Shown: positions 8,252-17,552, numbered from the stretch's first letter. The stretch: DNA of 35,920 bases from CAKSEI01 sp964403505 (GCA_964403505.1 CAYOFP010000018.1:1-35920); one strand, 5' to 3'. A program made the numbers and translations. Notes: a model not told the origin generated them from the sequence alone.

Positions 8252-10756
8252 ATGGCAGTAAATCAAATGCTTAGATTAAATAATTTTGCGAAGGATTTCG
8301 AGATAAAAAGCAAGCAGGTTCTTGATATCCTGGTTTCTGCAGGCTACGAGGGTAAGACTCATTCTGCAACGCTTGAGCCGGATGAATTCACGCTCGTCGT
8401 CAACAGGCTATCACTCGAAAATCAAATAGTGGGTATCGATGCCTACATGAACGGTGAATATACTGTAAAGACAAAAACAAAGGCGGAGAAACCTGCACCC
8501 GAAAAAGCCGCAGAAAAACCGGTAAATGAAGATAAAAAGGAAAAGCCGCAAGAGCAGAAGGAAGTAAAAAAGACTGTAACTCCGAAAAATCAGCAGAACA
8601 GTAAAAATGCCCCCCAGCAGGATAAGATGCAGCGTTTCCAGACTCCTGTTCATACACAAAAGCAGGAGAAAAAGAAGACTGCTGCAAAGACCGAGAGGCC
8701 GAATAATGCCGCTTTCCGCAGCGTATCCAATAACGAACCAAAGGTAGTACAGTCTACTGATGAGGCAAACAGCGGACATGTCGGAAAAACACGTATCATT
8801 GATACCCGTACATCTACCGTTGACCTTTCGAAATACGATGAGAAGCTCGATAAATTTTATACCGAGACGGCTCGCTCATACTCGACAGGGGCAACAAGCA
8901 AAAGAAAAATTCACAAAAAGCCTCAGAAAAACGATAAAAACAGAGATAAAGAGTCTGTCGCTATACAGAAACAGCGCAGACAGCAAATGATCGAGAATGC
9001 AAAGAAAGAAAAACTGCGCGTCGTCTGCGATGAAGAGATCGTTGTAAGCGATCTTGCTGCACAGTTAAAAGTCACTGCCGGCGAAATAGTTAAGAAGCTT
9101 ATGATGCTCGGCGTTATGGCAAATGTAAATCAATCCATTGACTACGATACTGCATACCTGATTTGCGATGAAATGGGCGCAGAAATCGTAAAGGCGGTTC
9201 CCGTGAGCATTGAAGAACAGCTTTTCGAGAACGAAACAGATTCTGACGAGGAACTTGTCGGACGCTCTGCTGTCGTGTGTGTAATGGGTCACGTTGACCA
9301 CGGAAAAACATCTCTTCTCGATGCGATCAGGCATACAAACGTCACAGACGGCGAGGCCGGAGGCATTACACAGCATATCGGCGCTTACCGTGTGAATGTC
9401 GGCGATAAGGATATCACATTCCTTGACACACCGGGACATGAGGCATTTACTACCATGCGTGCAAGAGGCGCCATGGCGACGGATATTGCCGTTCTTGTCG
9501 TTGCGGCTGATGATGGAATCATGCCTCAGACGGTCGAGGCGATCAATCATGCGAAAGCTGCTGGGGTCGATATCATCGTTGCAATCAATAAGATGGATAA
9601 GGTCGGCGCAAATCCCGATATGATAAAGCAGAGCCTGACAAAATATGAGCTTGTCCCCGAGGAATGGGGCGGAGATGTCATATGTGTTCCTGTCTCGGCT
9701 GTCACTGGTATGGGTATTGACGATCTTCTTGAAAACATACTTCTTGTTGCCGAGATGAAGGAGCTCCGTGCTAACCCGAACAGACGTGCAAAAGGTATCG
9801 TTATCGAGGCGAAACTCGATAAGGGCCGCGGGCCCGTGGCAACGATCCTTGTCCAGAACGGTACACTGAATAACGGTGATATTGTAATCGCAGGCACTGC
9901 TGTCGGCCGTGTCCGTGCAATGACAGACCACGCAGGCAAAAAGGTGAAGAGCGCAGGTCCGTCAGTCCCTGTCGAAATCATCGGTCTTTCCGAGGTTCCT
10001 GTTTCAGGCGATGAATTTAACGCAGTCGAAGATGAAAAAATGGCACGTGAGCTTGCCGAGCAAAGAAAAGAGAAAGCAAAGAAAGAGTCTCAGAACGCCG
10101 GAGCGAGAATGTCGCTCGATGATCTGTTTGCGCAGATAAACGACGGTGTCAAGGAGCTTGATATCATTGTCAAGGCTGACGTCGTAGGTTCTTATGAGGC
10201 GGTAAAGCAGTCTCTTGAAAAGCTCTCTAATGACGAGGTCAAGGTTCGTGTGATCCATGCCGCTGTCGGCGGTATCACAGAGGGCGACGTAATGCTCGCT
10301 GCCGCATCAAACGCAATAGTTATCGGCTTCAATGTAAGACCGGATAAGAGCGCTATTGATTCCGCAGAACGTCAGGGCGTTGAGATACGCACATACCGTA
10401 TCATTTACGAGTGCATAGAAGAGATCGAAGCGGCTATGAAGGGAATGCTCGCTCCTACTTATCACGAGGAGATACTCGGTCATTCAGAGGTCAGACAAAC
10501 CATTCATGTTCCGAATGTCGGCACGATTGCCGGTTCTTATGTCTTAGACGGTAAGATCGCCAGAAATGCGATGATCCGTGTCGTTCGTGACGGTATCGTC
10601 ATATTCGAGGATAAAATATCTTCGCTTAAGAGATTTAAGGATGATGCAAAGGAAGTCGCACAGGGCTATGAATGCGGTGTGGGCCTTGAAAAATTCAATG
10701 ATATCAAGGTCGGAGACATTCTCGAAGCATATCAGATGGTTGAGAACGCAAGATAA
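8252..10756 (+). CDS. infB: Translation initiation factor IF-2
   Basis: 834 aa. IF-2 is the GTPase that places initiator tRNA on the 30S subunit and promotes subunit joining. The first ~60 residues form an IF2-N helical domain, followed by a long K/E/Q/P-rich linker to about 225 and a second IF2-N domain near 255-310. The G domain has GHVDHGKT at 346, DTPGHE near 392, NKMD near 446 and SAVTG near 481. Domains II-IV follow (RGPVATILVQNGTL; KADVVGSYEAV). The ribosome site is CGGAGGT. It is the last gene of the rimP operon. A hairpin 5 nt after the stop may protect the message end. Confidence 0.97.
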   Translation: MAVNQMLRLNNFAKDFEIKSKQVLDILVSAGYEGKTHSATLEPDEFTLVVNRLSLENQIVGIDAYMNGEYTVKTKTKAEKPAPEKAAEKPVNEDKKEKPQEQKEVKKTVTPKNQQNSKNAPQQDKMQRFQTPVHTQKQEKKKTAAKTERPNNAAFRSVSNNEPKVVQSTDEANSGHVGKTRIIDTRTSTVDLSKYDEKLDKFYTETARSYSTGATSKRKIHKKPQKNDKNRDKESVAIQKQRRQQMIENAKKEKLRVVCDEEIVVSDLAAQLKVTAGEIVKKLMMLGVMANVNQSIDYDTAYLICDEMGAEIVKAVPVSIEEQLFENETDSDEELVGRSAVVCVMGHVDHGKTSLLDAIRHTNVTDGEAGGITQHIGAYRVNVGDKDITFLDTPGHEAFTTMRARGAMATDIAVLVVAADDGIMPQTVEAINHAKAAGVDIIVAINKMDKVGANPDMIKQSLTKYELVPEEWGGDVICVPVSAVTGMGIDDLLENILLVAEMKELRANPNRRAKGIVIEAKLDKGRGPVATILVQNGTLNNGDIVIAGTAVGRVRAMTDHAGKKVKSAGPSVPVEIIGLSEVPVSGDEFNAVEDEKMARELAEQRKEKAKKESQNAGARMSLDDLFAQINDGVKELDIIVKADVVGSYEAVKQSLEKLSNDEVKVRVIHAAVGGITEGDVMLAAASNAIVIGFNVRPDKSAIDSAERQGVEIRTYRIIYECIEEIEAAMKGMLAPTYHEEILGHSEVRQTIHVPNVGTIAGSYVLDGKIARNAMIRVVRDGIVIFEDKISSLKRFKDDAKEVAQGYECGVGLEKFNDIKVGDILEAYQMVENAR

Positions 10757-10761
10757 AAAAT

Positions 10762-10783
10762 ATGGGCGGATTTATCCGCCCAT
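10762..10783 (+). promoter_or_regulatory. Hairpin between infB and the ygiQ-like gene
   Basis: ATGGGCGGA and TCCGCCCAT form a perfect 9-bp stem with a 4-nt loop (TTTA). There is no U-run, so it is a weak terminator at most. It sits in the only 39 nt between the two genes and could partly terminate or process the transcript. Confidence 0.6.
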
Positions 10784-10795
10784 AATGCTATTGTA

Positions 10796-12646
10796 ATGAA
10801 GAAAGAATTTTTACCGATAAACAGAAAAGATATGGAAGAGCGCGGATGGGACAGACCCGATTTTGTTTATGTATCGGGCGATGCATATGTCGATCATCCC
10901 TCCTTTGGTGTTGCGATCATATCAAGGGTGCTTGAAAATGCGGGATATAAGGTTGCCATCCTTTCTCAGCCAGATTATAAAAGCTGTGACGCTTTCAAAG
11001 AGTTCGGACGTCCGCGGCTCGGCTTTTTGGTCACTTCGGGCAATATTGATTCCATGGTTGCCCACTATACTGTCAGCAAAAAGAAGCGATCATATGATTA
11101 TTACTCGCCCGGCGGCAAGATGGGTCTTCGTCCGGACAGGGCAGTGATCGTATATTCCAACCGAATAAGGGAGGCATACGGTGATATCCCGATCATACTC
11201 GGCGGACTCGAAGCTTCTCTTAGAAGATTTGCCCACTACGACTATTGGGACGATAAGGTGAGAAGAAGCATTCTCGTCGATTCCCGTGCCGATATTCTTA
11301 CATACGGAATGGGCGAGAATATACTGCTCCGCATAGCAGAGCTGCTCGACAGAGGTATACCGATAAAGAAAATACACGATGTCCGAGGAACGGTATACTT
11401 AACGAGCCGTGATGATAAGGTTCATTTTGAGCATATCGACGGCTATGATTATGATACACTGAAAACAGATAAGAAGACATACGCTACAGCATTCGGAATA
11501 CAGTATAAAAATCAGGATGCAATCAACGGTAAGGCAATCACGGAATTTTATGATAATAAAATGCTCGTTCAGAATCCGCCGATGTTTCCTCTTGAAAGGG
11601 AAGAGCTTGATGCTGTTTATGCTTTGCCGTATACACGCACCTACCACCCGGTATATGAAAGTGCAGGCGGCGTGCCGGGGATCGAGGAGGTTCAGTTTTC
11701 CATTACGCATAACAGAGGATGCTTCGGAGCGTGCAATTTCTGCGCTCTTGCTTTTCATCAGGGGCGAACCGTCCGCTCAAGAAGTATTGAGTCATGCATC
11801 AAAGAGGCTGAATTAATTACCGAAATGCCGAATTTTAAGGGTTATATCCACGATGTCGGCGGACCGACAGCAAATTTCAGATATCCGTCATGTAAAAAAC
11901 AGTTGAAAAGCGGCGTATGCCCGGATAAAAAGTGCCTTGCTCCCGTCCCGTGCAAAAATCTGGACGTCGATCACTCTGAATATGTGACTCTGATTGAGAG
12001 GCTTGAAAAATTGCCGAAAATCAAGAAGGTATTTATACGAAGCGGCATAAGATTCGATTATCTGCTTGCTGATAAAAATGATGCATTTTTCCGTAAATTA
12101 GTACGTGATAATGTCAGCGGACAATTAAAGGTGGCTCCCGAGCATTGCTCGGATGCGGTGCTTGACCATATGGGTAAACCCCATATTGCATGCTACGAAC
12201 AATTCAAAGATAAGTATTTTGCTCTGTGCTCACAGTACGGAAAAAATCAGTATCTGGTTCCTTATCTTATGTCGAGCCATCCCGGCAGCACGCTGAAAGA
12301 TGCCGTCAGGTTAGCGCAGTATCTTAAGAGCTGGGGATATATGCCCGAGCAGGTTCAGGATTTCTATCCCACTCCCGGCACGGCATCTACCTGTATGTTT
12401 TATACAGGTATCAATCCTCTGAGCGGTAAAAGCGTATATGTGCCGAAAAGCTATGAAGAAAAGAAAATGCAAAGAGCGCTTTTGCAGTATTCCAAGCCGC
12501 AGAACAGGGATACCGTTATAGCGGCCTTGAAAAAATGCGGCAGGGAAGACCTGATCGGAAACGGGCCGAAATGTCTTGTCCGGCCTAAGACGAATAATAT
12601 TCCAAAAAAGAATTCAAATTTTAGAGCCAAGAAACGTATCAAATGA
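10796..12646 (+). CDS. ygiQ: YgiQ-family radical SAM protein
   Basis: 616 aa. An N-terminal B12-binding-like region (DFVYVSGDAYVDHPSFGVAI) is followed by the radical SAM domain with C309, C313 and C316 (GCFGACNFC), which should hold a 4Fe-4S cluster. Then come the YgiQ signatures FKGYIHDVGGPTANFR and LVPYLMSSHPGSTLKDA and a lysine-rich tail. The substrate of YgiQ proteins is not established. The ATG at 10796 matches family starts but has no Shine-Dalgarno sequence and no clear promoter of its own, so it may depend on read-through from infB. Confidence 0.92.
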   Translation: MKKEFLPINRKDMEERGWDRPDFVYVSGDAYVDHPSFGVAIISRVLENAGYKVAILSQPDYKSCDAFKEFGRPRLGFLVTSGNIDSMVAHYTVSKKKRSYDYYSPGGKMGLRPDRAVIVYSNRIREAYGDIPIILGGLEASLRRFAHYDYWDDKVRRSILVDSRADILTYGMGENILLRIAELLDRGIPIKKIHDVRGTVYLTSRDDKVHFEHIDGYDYDTLKTDKKTYATAFGIQYKNQDAINGKAITEFYDNKMLVQNPPMFPLEREELDAVYALPYTRTYHPVYESAGGVPGIEEVQFSITHNRGCFGACNFCALAFHQGRTVRSRSIESCIKEAELITEMPNFKGYIHDVGGPTANFRYPSCKKQLKSGVCPDKKCLAPVPCKNLDVDHSEYVTLIERLEKLPKIKKVFIRSGIRFDYLLADKNDAFFRKLVRDNVSGQLKVAPEHCSDAVLDHMGKPHIACYEQFKDKYFALCSQYGKNQYLVPYLMSSHPGSTLKDAVRLAQYLKSWGYMPEQVQDFYPTPGTASTCMFYTGINPLSGKSVYVPKSYEEKKMQRALLQYSKPQNRDTVIAALKKCGREDLIGNGPKCLVRPKTNNIPKKNSNFRAKKRIK

Positions 12647-12687
12647 AAACAACCTACTATGTTAGTACACCATAGTAGGTTGTTTTT
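12646..12687 (+). terminator. Bidirectional terminator between ygiQ and the GH28 gene
   Basis: AAAACAACCTACTATG pairs with CATAGTAGGTTGTTTT around a short loop and is followed by a T-run. The mirror A-run allows function on both strands, suiting the two convergent genes. Confidence 0.9.
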
Positions 12688-12706
12688 CTATTTGCATACG
12701 TCGAAA

Positions 12707-14008
12707 TCAATGCCCCTCCAAGGCGGAACCGCCGGGTGTCCCTTTTTGAATGGTGAAGCTATCGGTTCGTTCGCTTTCTATTGTGCCATCAGAACGTACG
12801 ATGATCCGGGGGTCAGTATAACCCGGTATAGTAACGTCCTGCAGTGTCAGGCAGGTGAAGAACTCAGCATCCATAAACGGGTCATCCTTGTGATCACTGT
12901 TTGGGGAGACAGTCACCCGCTTCAGTGTAAACGCCGTAGGCATATGAGCGTCGCCGCATAGATTGATCGGCAGAACCGCTCCGGTAAGCGTACAGTTTTC
13001 AAAAGTGATTGAGGCAAGCGGGCGATGATAACACCATTTATGCTTGCCGAAGGCCATGTTGAACAGCTGATCTACCTGATCAAAGGAACAGTCACGGATC
13101 ACGATGTTTCCAGGCTGCGGGAAATCTAAATCGCCGAATCGGCGGTCACAGTAATATAGAAAAGCAGTGCGTGTATTTCGGCGGCATGTTGCGTCCGTCA
13201 TTGCGCCTTGCGCTTTTTTCCCGTCAGGCAAGCTGCCGCGGAAAGCAAATTTCGGTGGAGCGTCGGTTCTGCACCGCTCAAAAAGCATATTTGCTCCGCC
13301 CATACGGATAGCGGAGCAGCTTGTATTCAGCACACAGTCACGGGCGGTTATATTTTCATTACCGAAGCCGGCCAAACAGTCATCGCCGGTATAAAAGTGG
13401 CAGAGCGAAACGGTTGCCTCACGACATAAGAAAAAATCGATTCCATCATGGCCGCCGTAAACAGTAATGTTTTCAGCTGTTATATTACGGGAACGAAAGA
13501 TGGCATGTGCCCAGTTACCGGTATTGCGGATCGTATAGCCGCGCAGGGTGATGTTTTCGCAATGCCACATATTGATTCCGTGGGGACCGCGGTAACTGTT
13601 TTCGCCGTTCGGATCGTAGCAGTTGCGGCCGTCAATATAGGAATACGGATCTCCAATCACCGATACATCGGTGGCGTATGCCGCACGAATGACTGCGTGT
13701 TGCCACGGTGAAAGCATATTACCGGAGCCGGTGCCCATAGCGTCAGGATCGGGAGATACAGGCTCAATGGGATCCCGTTCAAGAATGTCATAATCGTCCC
13801 AGTCTTCGCTTGCTTCCAAAATAGCACCGGAGAGTAGATGCAGTGTCACGTGGGAGCGCAGCCTCAGTCCGCCGGTACGGAAAATGCCGGCAGGGACGAC
13901 CACTTCACCACCGCCGTTTTTGAAGCAGGTGTCGATCGCTGCCTGAATTGAGTCAGTTTGCAAAAGGTCGCTTACCTTGGCGCCGAAATCTACAATGTTG
14001 TATGTCAT
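12707..14008 (-). CDS. Glycoside hydrolase family 28 (polygalacturonase-like), cytoplasmic form
   Basis: 433 aa. The sequence opens like right-handed beta-helix pectinases (YNIVDFGAKVSDLLQTDSIQ, AAIDTCFKNGGGEVVVPAG). Repeated ENITLRGYTIRNTGNW-type strands follow, then GGHDGIDFF near 187 and the catalytic-type TGDDCLAGFG with D209-D210. The family's GHG region is replaced by SCSAIRMGG, so substrate or bond may differ from classical polygalacturonase. No signal peptide is visible, suggesting hydrolysis of imported oligogalacturonides or rhamnogalacturonan pieces. It starts 29 nt after the NERD-like gene with ribosome site GAGGAT and no intervening terminator, so it may be read from the ligase promoter. 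Confidence 0.85.
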   Translation of the reverse strand: MTYNIVDFGAKVSDLLQTDSIQAAIDTCFKNGGGEVVVPAGIFRTGGLRLRSHVTLHLLSGAILEASEDWDDYDILERDPIEPVSPDPDAMGTGSGNMLSPWQHAVIRAAYATDVSVIGDPYSYIDGRNCYDPNGENSYRGPHGINMWHCENITLRGYTIRNTGNWAHAIFRSRNITAENITVYGGHDGIDFFLCREATVSLCHFYTGDDCLAGFGNENITARDCVLNTSCSAIRMGGANMLFERCRTDAPPKFAFRGSLPDGKKAQGAMTDATCRRNTRTAFLYYCDRRFGDLDFPQPGNIVIRDCSFDQVDQLFNMAFGKHKWCYHRPLASITFENCTLTGAVLPINLCGDAHMPTAFTLKRVTVSPNSDHKDDPFMDAEFFTCLTLQDVTIPGYTDPRIIVRSDGTIESERTDSFTIQKGTPGGSALEGH

Positions 14009-14037
14009 AGGGGTATCCTCAATAATTAGGAAAACTT

Positions 14038-14709
14038 TTATTTACTATCCTCAGAAGATGCGAGTTGCTTGTTTCTGTGCGATTTCAGTACATTTCTGCT
14101 GATCGTCATCTGCACATCCTTTACCTCAGTGAACTTAAGCTGCCTGTCGAGGTTGATATTCTTTATCTCTTCGAGCATATTTTTTTCAGAGCACATATCA
14201 CTGTATGTAAACCTCGGTATGACAGATGATCCGTCAGATAAAACAACGAGCGAATGAAATGCTATGTTGACAAATCCGTCGTTTCTGAGAATCCTCTTCA
14301 AAACTTCGATGACATAATGATTCTTTGAAAAGGGATTTTCATACGTGATAACGTTACCGTATCGGTCAACAGCTCTCCAATCACCGTTCAGCGGGTTGTC
14401 GATCTTGCCTCTGCAAGGCAATACGGATATGATCGTGACACCGGCGCGAGTGACCATGATCGCATCGCACGATGCGCTTTGCGTGTAACCGTTCCTTGTC
14501 TTTACGGGAATCATCGGATTTTTAATGATCTTATTCCTGCCGTACGCCGCATCGAGAACACGAAAAACAAATATTTTATCCCGTCTTTTGGAGGCGTACA
14601 GCTCATCTATGATCTTCTGAGAATTAAAATTTTTAATGATCCTGCAAGTAAAGTATAAAACAATAATGATGATAGAGGTAACAAGGAGAAAAATGATCCC
14701 TTTTTCCAT
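14038..14709 (-). CDS. Membrane-anchored NERD-like protein with altered active-site positions
   Basis: 223 aa. Residues 4-24 form a membrane anchor (GIIFLLVTSIIIIVLYFTC). The rest resembles the NERD domain, a nuclease-related fold: KTRNGYTQSASCDAIMVTRA keeps the Asp (D82) of the DxIxV strand, but the usual E-x-K after GV(F/Y)xI is replaced in GVTIISVLPCRGKI, so nuclease activity is unlikely. The following GDWRAVDRYGNVITYENPF also fits NERD proteins. It starts 6 nt after a stand-alone acyl carrier protein in an operon with an acyl-activating enzyme, so a non-nuclease role in that system is possible. Identification rests on motif recognition only. Confidence 0.7.
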   Translation of the reverse strand: MEKGIIFLLVTSIIIIVLYFTCRIIKNFNSQKIIDELYASKRRDKIFVFRVLDAAYGRNKIIKNPMIPVKTRNGYTQSASCDAIMVTRAGVTIISVLPCRGKIDNPLNGDWRAVDRYGNVITYENPFSKNHYVIEVLKRILRNDGFVNIAFHSLVVLSDGSSVIPRFTYSDMCSEKNMLEEIKNINLDRQLKFTEVKDVQMTISRNVLKSHRNKQLASSEDSK

Positions 14710-14715
14710 GTTTGA

Positions 14716-14949
14716 TTACTCCGTTATACCTAATTTTGCAATGTAGTCAAAAAGATCGGATACCTTTATGATCTTTTTGAGTTTTTTATCGTCAAATTCT
14801 ATATCGAGAACGTCTTCACACGAGAATGCAAGCTCAGCGAATTCGACAGAATTGATACCCAGATCCTTGACGAATTCCATCTCGGGCTTTACCTCCGAGG
14901 GGTCTATATTTGCGGCTTCTGCAATTAACTTAATAACTTTTTCTTTCAT
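14716..14949 (-). CDS. Stand-alone acyl carrier protein
   Basis: 77 aa, acidic, with DLGINSVEF. Ser34 is the expected 4'-phosphopantetheine attachment site. The four-helix ACP pattern is complete. It lies between an AMP-forming acyl ligase (10 nt upstream) and the NERD-like protein (6 nt downstream), so it is likely the dedicated carrier loaded by that ligase rather than the general fatty-acid ACP. Confidence 0.93.
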   Translation of the reverse strand: MKEKVIKLIAEAANIDPSEVKPEMEFVKDLGINSVEFAELAFSCEDVLDIEFDDKKLKKIIKVSDLFDYIAKLGITE

Positions 14950-14959
14950 GACATGCCTC

Positions 14960-16648
14960 TCATTTTATAATAAATCTTTTGATTTTTTTGGTCGTAGTCT
15001 TTTCAAATTCCGTTTTTCTTATCTCAACGGAATGTACCTGCTTAAAGGATGGCAAATTCGCATTGATGCGATCGATATCCGCCTTTACGGTTTCGTAGAT
15101 CTCATCATCGCTCTTTCCCTCAAAAAGTTCCATGACGGGATATACGATAGCAGTGATGATCTGTCCCGATTCGCCGTTGTCTCTTGCGATAACGACACAT
15201 TCGCAGATATACTCGCTTTCGGATAAATGCTCCTCTATCTCTTCGGGATAGACATTTTTACCGTTAGAGAGTATGATCAGATTCTTCTTTCTTCCGGTAA
15301 TGTAGATGTATCCGTCCTTATCTATTCTGCCGAGATCTCCGGTCTTGAACCATCCGTCCTCTGTAAAAGTTTCTTTCGTGCTCTCAGGATCTTCATAATA
15401 ACCGAGCATGATATTATCGCCTTTTGCGACGATCTCTCCGATGCCGTTGTCATCAGGGTTATCGATCTTGACTTCGCAATAGGGCACTGCTTTTCCGACA
15501 GAGCCGTATCTGACCGCATAGGGTCTGTTTACGGCGAGCAGGGGAGAGCACTCGGTTATTCCGTATCCCTCGTGAATCATGATACCGAAATTCTCAAAAT
15601 CTTTTACGATTCTCGGTGAAAGCGGCGCACCGCCGCATGTGATCTGACTCAGATTTCCGCCGAAGGCATCCAACACCTGCTTGAAAAGCTTGCGCCTGAT
15701 ATCGATACCGATTTTTCTGAGTGCGTTACTCAGAAAAATGCCTGCTTCAACTTTTTTTCTCATGCCCATCCGGTCGATCTCTTTCCACATCGCCTTGTGC
15801 ATTGTTTCGAGGAAAAGAGGCACTAAGATTAGGGAATCCGGCTTAACGGTCTTTAGATTTTTCAAAACATATTTCAGACTGTCGTTGAGATAATCGGTGG
15901 ATCCGAGGTTTGTAAGGGCGAGATGACCGCAGGTGACCTCATAGGAGTGATTCATCGGTAAGACGGAAAGGAAAACACTGTTTTCATCATAAATGACGGT
16001 CTCGCTCGATGCATTGGCAGCTGCAATAAGATTTTTCTGCGAAAGCATTACGCCTTTGCTTGTGCCGGTCGTTCCTGATGTGAAAATCAGCGTAGCCATT
16101 TTATCCATATCTTGTTCTATGGATAGAATATCCTTTTCTCCGCTTTCAAACAGGCTTTTTCCGTTTTCCAATACATCGTTATAGGATATATAACCCTCGG
16201 GTCTGATATCGTCCTCTCCGACGGCGATAAAGTACTTGACGGTTTTGAGCTCATCTGCATGAGACGTAATAACGCCGTTCATCGATGGCATATAAACTAC
16301 GGCAATCGCACCGGCACGGTTAAGGAAATTGACGATCTGCTTTTCCTCGAGCTCCTTGTCTAACGGTACGATTACGTTACCCGAAATGACAGTGGCATAA
16401 TATGTCGTCATATATGCAGGATTCGCCTCGCCGATAACGGCGATCTTCTCATTATTAAAACCGTAATCGAGAAATGCTGTTCCGAGATTTATAACATTGT
16501 TTTTTAAGTCGTTATACGAATATTTAAAATCTTTTTTCTTATTCGGCGATGCATAAAGAATTTTATCTCCGAATCTTTCCTGAGCGGAAAAAACGAGATG
16601 TCGGATATCAGTGACTTTGGTAAGCTTTCTTTTATCTGTATATTTCAA
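14960..16648 (-). CDS. AMP-forming acyl-CoA/acyl-ACP synthetase
   Basis: 562 aa. Adenylate-forming family: the P-loop-like LIFTSGTTGTSKGVML, the A5 motif GYGITECSPLL, the A7/A8 motifs TGDLGRIDKDGYIYITGRKK, and a C-terminal lysine in TTTKKIKRF. It activates a carboxylic acid, probably a fatty acid, as acyl-AMP and passes it to CoA or to the adjacent ACP. Start is TTG at 16648, supported by GGAGGA about 10 nt upstream. There are no membrane segments. Operon order is ligase, ACP, NERD-like, then GH28. The acyl substrate cannot be told from sequence. Confidence 0.9.
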   Translation of the reverse strand: MKYTDKRKLTKVTDIRHLVFSAQERFGDKILYASPNKKKDFKYSYNDLKNNVINLGTAFLDYGFNNEKIAVIGEANPAYMTTYYATVISGNVIVPLDKELEEKQIVNFLNRAGAIAVVYMPSMNGVITSHADELKTVKYFIAVGEDDIRPEGYISYNDVLENGKSLFESGEKDILSIEQDMDKMATLIFTSGTTGTSKGVMLSQKNLIAAANASSETVIYDENSVFLSVLPMNHSYEVTCGHLALTNLGSTDYLNDSLKYVLKNLKTVKPDSLILVPLFLETMHKAMWKEIDRMGMRKKVEAGIFLSNALRKIGIDIRRKLFKQVLDAFGGNLSQITCGGAPLSPRIVKDFENFGIMIHEGYGITECSPLLAVNRPYAVRYGSVGKAVPYCEVKIDNPDDNGIGEIVAKGDNIMLGYYEDPESTKETFTEDGWFKTGDLGRIDKDGYIYITGRKKNLIILSNGKNVYPEEIEEHLSESEYICECVVIARDNGESGQIITAIVYPVMELFEGKSDDEIYETVKADIDRINANLPSFKQVHSVEIRKTEFEKTTTKKIKRFIIK

Positions 16649-16674
16649 AATATAATCTCCTCCACATTTATATA

Positions 16675-16703
16675 ATTATATTAAATATATGTTATTTTGT
16701 CAA
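16675..16703 (-). promoter_or_regulatory. Promoter of the ligase-ACP operon
   Basis: On the minus strand TTGACA (16698-16703), 17-nt spacer, TATAAT (16675-16680): a consensus sigma-70-type promoter. It gives a leader of about 20 nt with GGAGGA. Confidence 0.8.
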
Positions 16704-16711
16704 GATTTTAG

Positions 16712-16740
16712 TTTACAAATATGTGTTTTGGTGATATAAT
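16712..16740 (+). promoter_or_regulatory. Promoter of the 16747 gene, positioned for a leaderless mRNA
   Basis: TTTACA (16712-16717), 17-nt spacer, TATAAT (16735-16740), then 6 nt (ATCAGC) and ATG. No ribosome site is present. Its -35 box lies 9 nt from the -35 box of the divergent ligase operon. Confidence 0.75.
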
Positions 16741-16746
16741 ATCAGC

Positions 16747-17382
16747 ATGGGAAAAACAAATAAACTTAAAAAAATATTGAAAGTGATTTTCTGTGTATGT
16801 ATCTGCGTATTCCTGTTACTCGGGATCATTACGCTTGTCTCATTGTTTATCCTTGACGGTGTAAGCAGGGGGGAGAATACAGAGCCTACGATTTCGTATC
16901 AGTTTTTTATGCCCGATAGAGAGGCGAATATTCTCGAGGATGAGAACTATCTTCAGAAAGATCTGATCATAACATATACCCGGGGAGCCGAGACGTTTCC
17001 TCTTGCAGAGCAGAATGTTACAGAGCTCGGTTACGGAGCGGGATTTTTTCTTGATTATTTTGACGCAGTTATCGGTGCGGATGAGGAAAAACTGAATGGG
17101 CTTTATACAGATGAGTTTATCGATGCGCACGGCAGAACGGAAGGTTTTACGATGCAGCGTTTATATGATATGAATGTCAGGTATAACGGCGAAATTAACG
17201 TCAAAGATTATGACTACGATAAGGCATATGTCTATATCGTCACATATAAGATCATGCGAAATGACGGCACTTTTCGCCGTGATATAGGAAGCGACGCTTC
17301 CCGGGAGCAGATTTTCTATATCGTGCCCGGCACAGACGGTTATAAACTGCTCGATATCAAATATTATATCAATAATGAATAA
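16747..17382 (+). CDS. Membrane-anchored extracytoplasmic protein of unknown function
   Basis: 211 aa. A lysine-rich start is followed by one membrane segment (residues about 12-36, VIFCVCICVFLLLGIITLVSLFIL) and a soluble part of about 170 residues facing outward. That part (FFLDYFDAVIGADEEKLNGLYTDEFI and later beta-rich strands ending IFYIVPGTDGYKLLDIKYYI) looks NTF2-like in pattern, but I do not recognise a family with certainty. The -10 box TATAAT ends 6 nt before the ATG and no ribosome site exists, so translation is probably leaderless. The gene is followed closely by tRNA-Pro, which has its own promoter. Confidence 0.75.
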   Translation: MGKTNKLKKILKVIFCVCICVFLLLGIITLVSLFILDGVSRGENTEPTISYQFFMPDREANILEDENYLQKDLIITYTRGAETFPLAEQNVTELGYGAGFFLDYFDAVIGADEEKLNGLYTDEFIDAHGRTEGFTMQRLYDMNVRYNGEINVKDYDYDKAYVYIVTYKIMRNDGTFRRDIGSDASREQIFYIVPGTDGYKLLDIKYYINNE

Positions 17383-17388
17383 TAAATA

Positions 17389-17417
17389 TTGACAAGTTAA
17401 TAAAACTGTGCTATAAT
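17389..17417 (+). promoter_or_regulatory. Promoter of tRNA-Pro
   Basis: TTGACA (17389-17394), 17-nt spacer, TATAAT (17412-17417): full consensus. The predicted start is about 6 nt before the mature tRNA. Confidence 0.85.
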
Positions 17418-17429
17418 ATTCAGCGTTTT

Positions 17430-17506
17430 CGGGGTGTGGCTCAGTTTGGTAGAGCGCTTGGTTCGGGACCAAGAGGCCGCTGGTTCGAATCCAGTCACTC
17501 CGACCA
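17430..17506 (+). tRNA. tRNA-Pro (anticodon CGG)
   Basis: A 77-nt cloverleaf with acceptor CGGGGTG pairing with CACTCCG (one G-U), the D-arm, and anticodon stem CTTGG/CCAAG with loop TTCGGGA, giving anticodon CGG (codon CCG). The T-arm is CTGGTTCGAATCCAG, the discriminator base is A, and CCA is encoded at 17504-17506. Confidence 0.97.
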
Positions 17507-17509
17507 AAG

Positions 17510-17550
17510 AATCGACAGTTCTCGACAGAGGATTGTCGATTTTACTTTTT
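17510..17550 (+). terminator. Terminator after tRNA-Pro
   Basis: AATCGACA pairs with TGTCGATT and is followed by TTACTTTTT. It lies 4 nt after the tRNA 3' end. Confidence 0.7.
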
Positions 17551-17552
17551 CA

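Noticed and set aside
9065..9931. Long minus-strand frame opposite infB
   Set aside because: It is the complement of the conserved IF-2 G domain, with low-information composition, so it is a shadow of infB.
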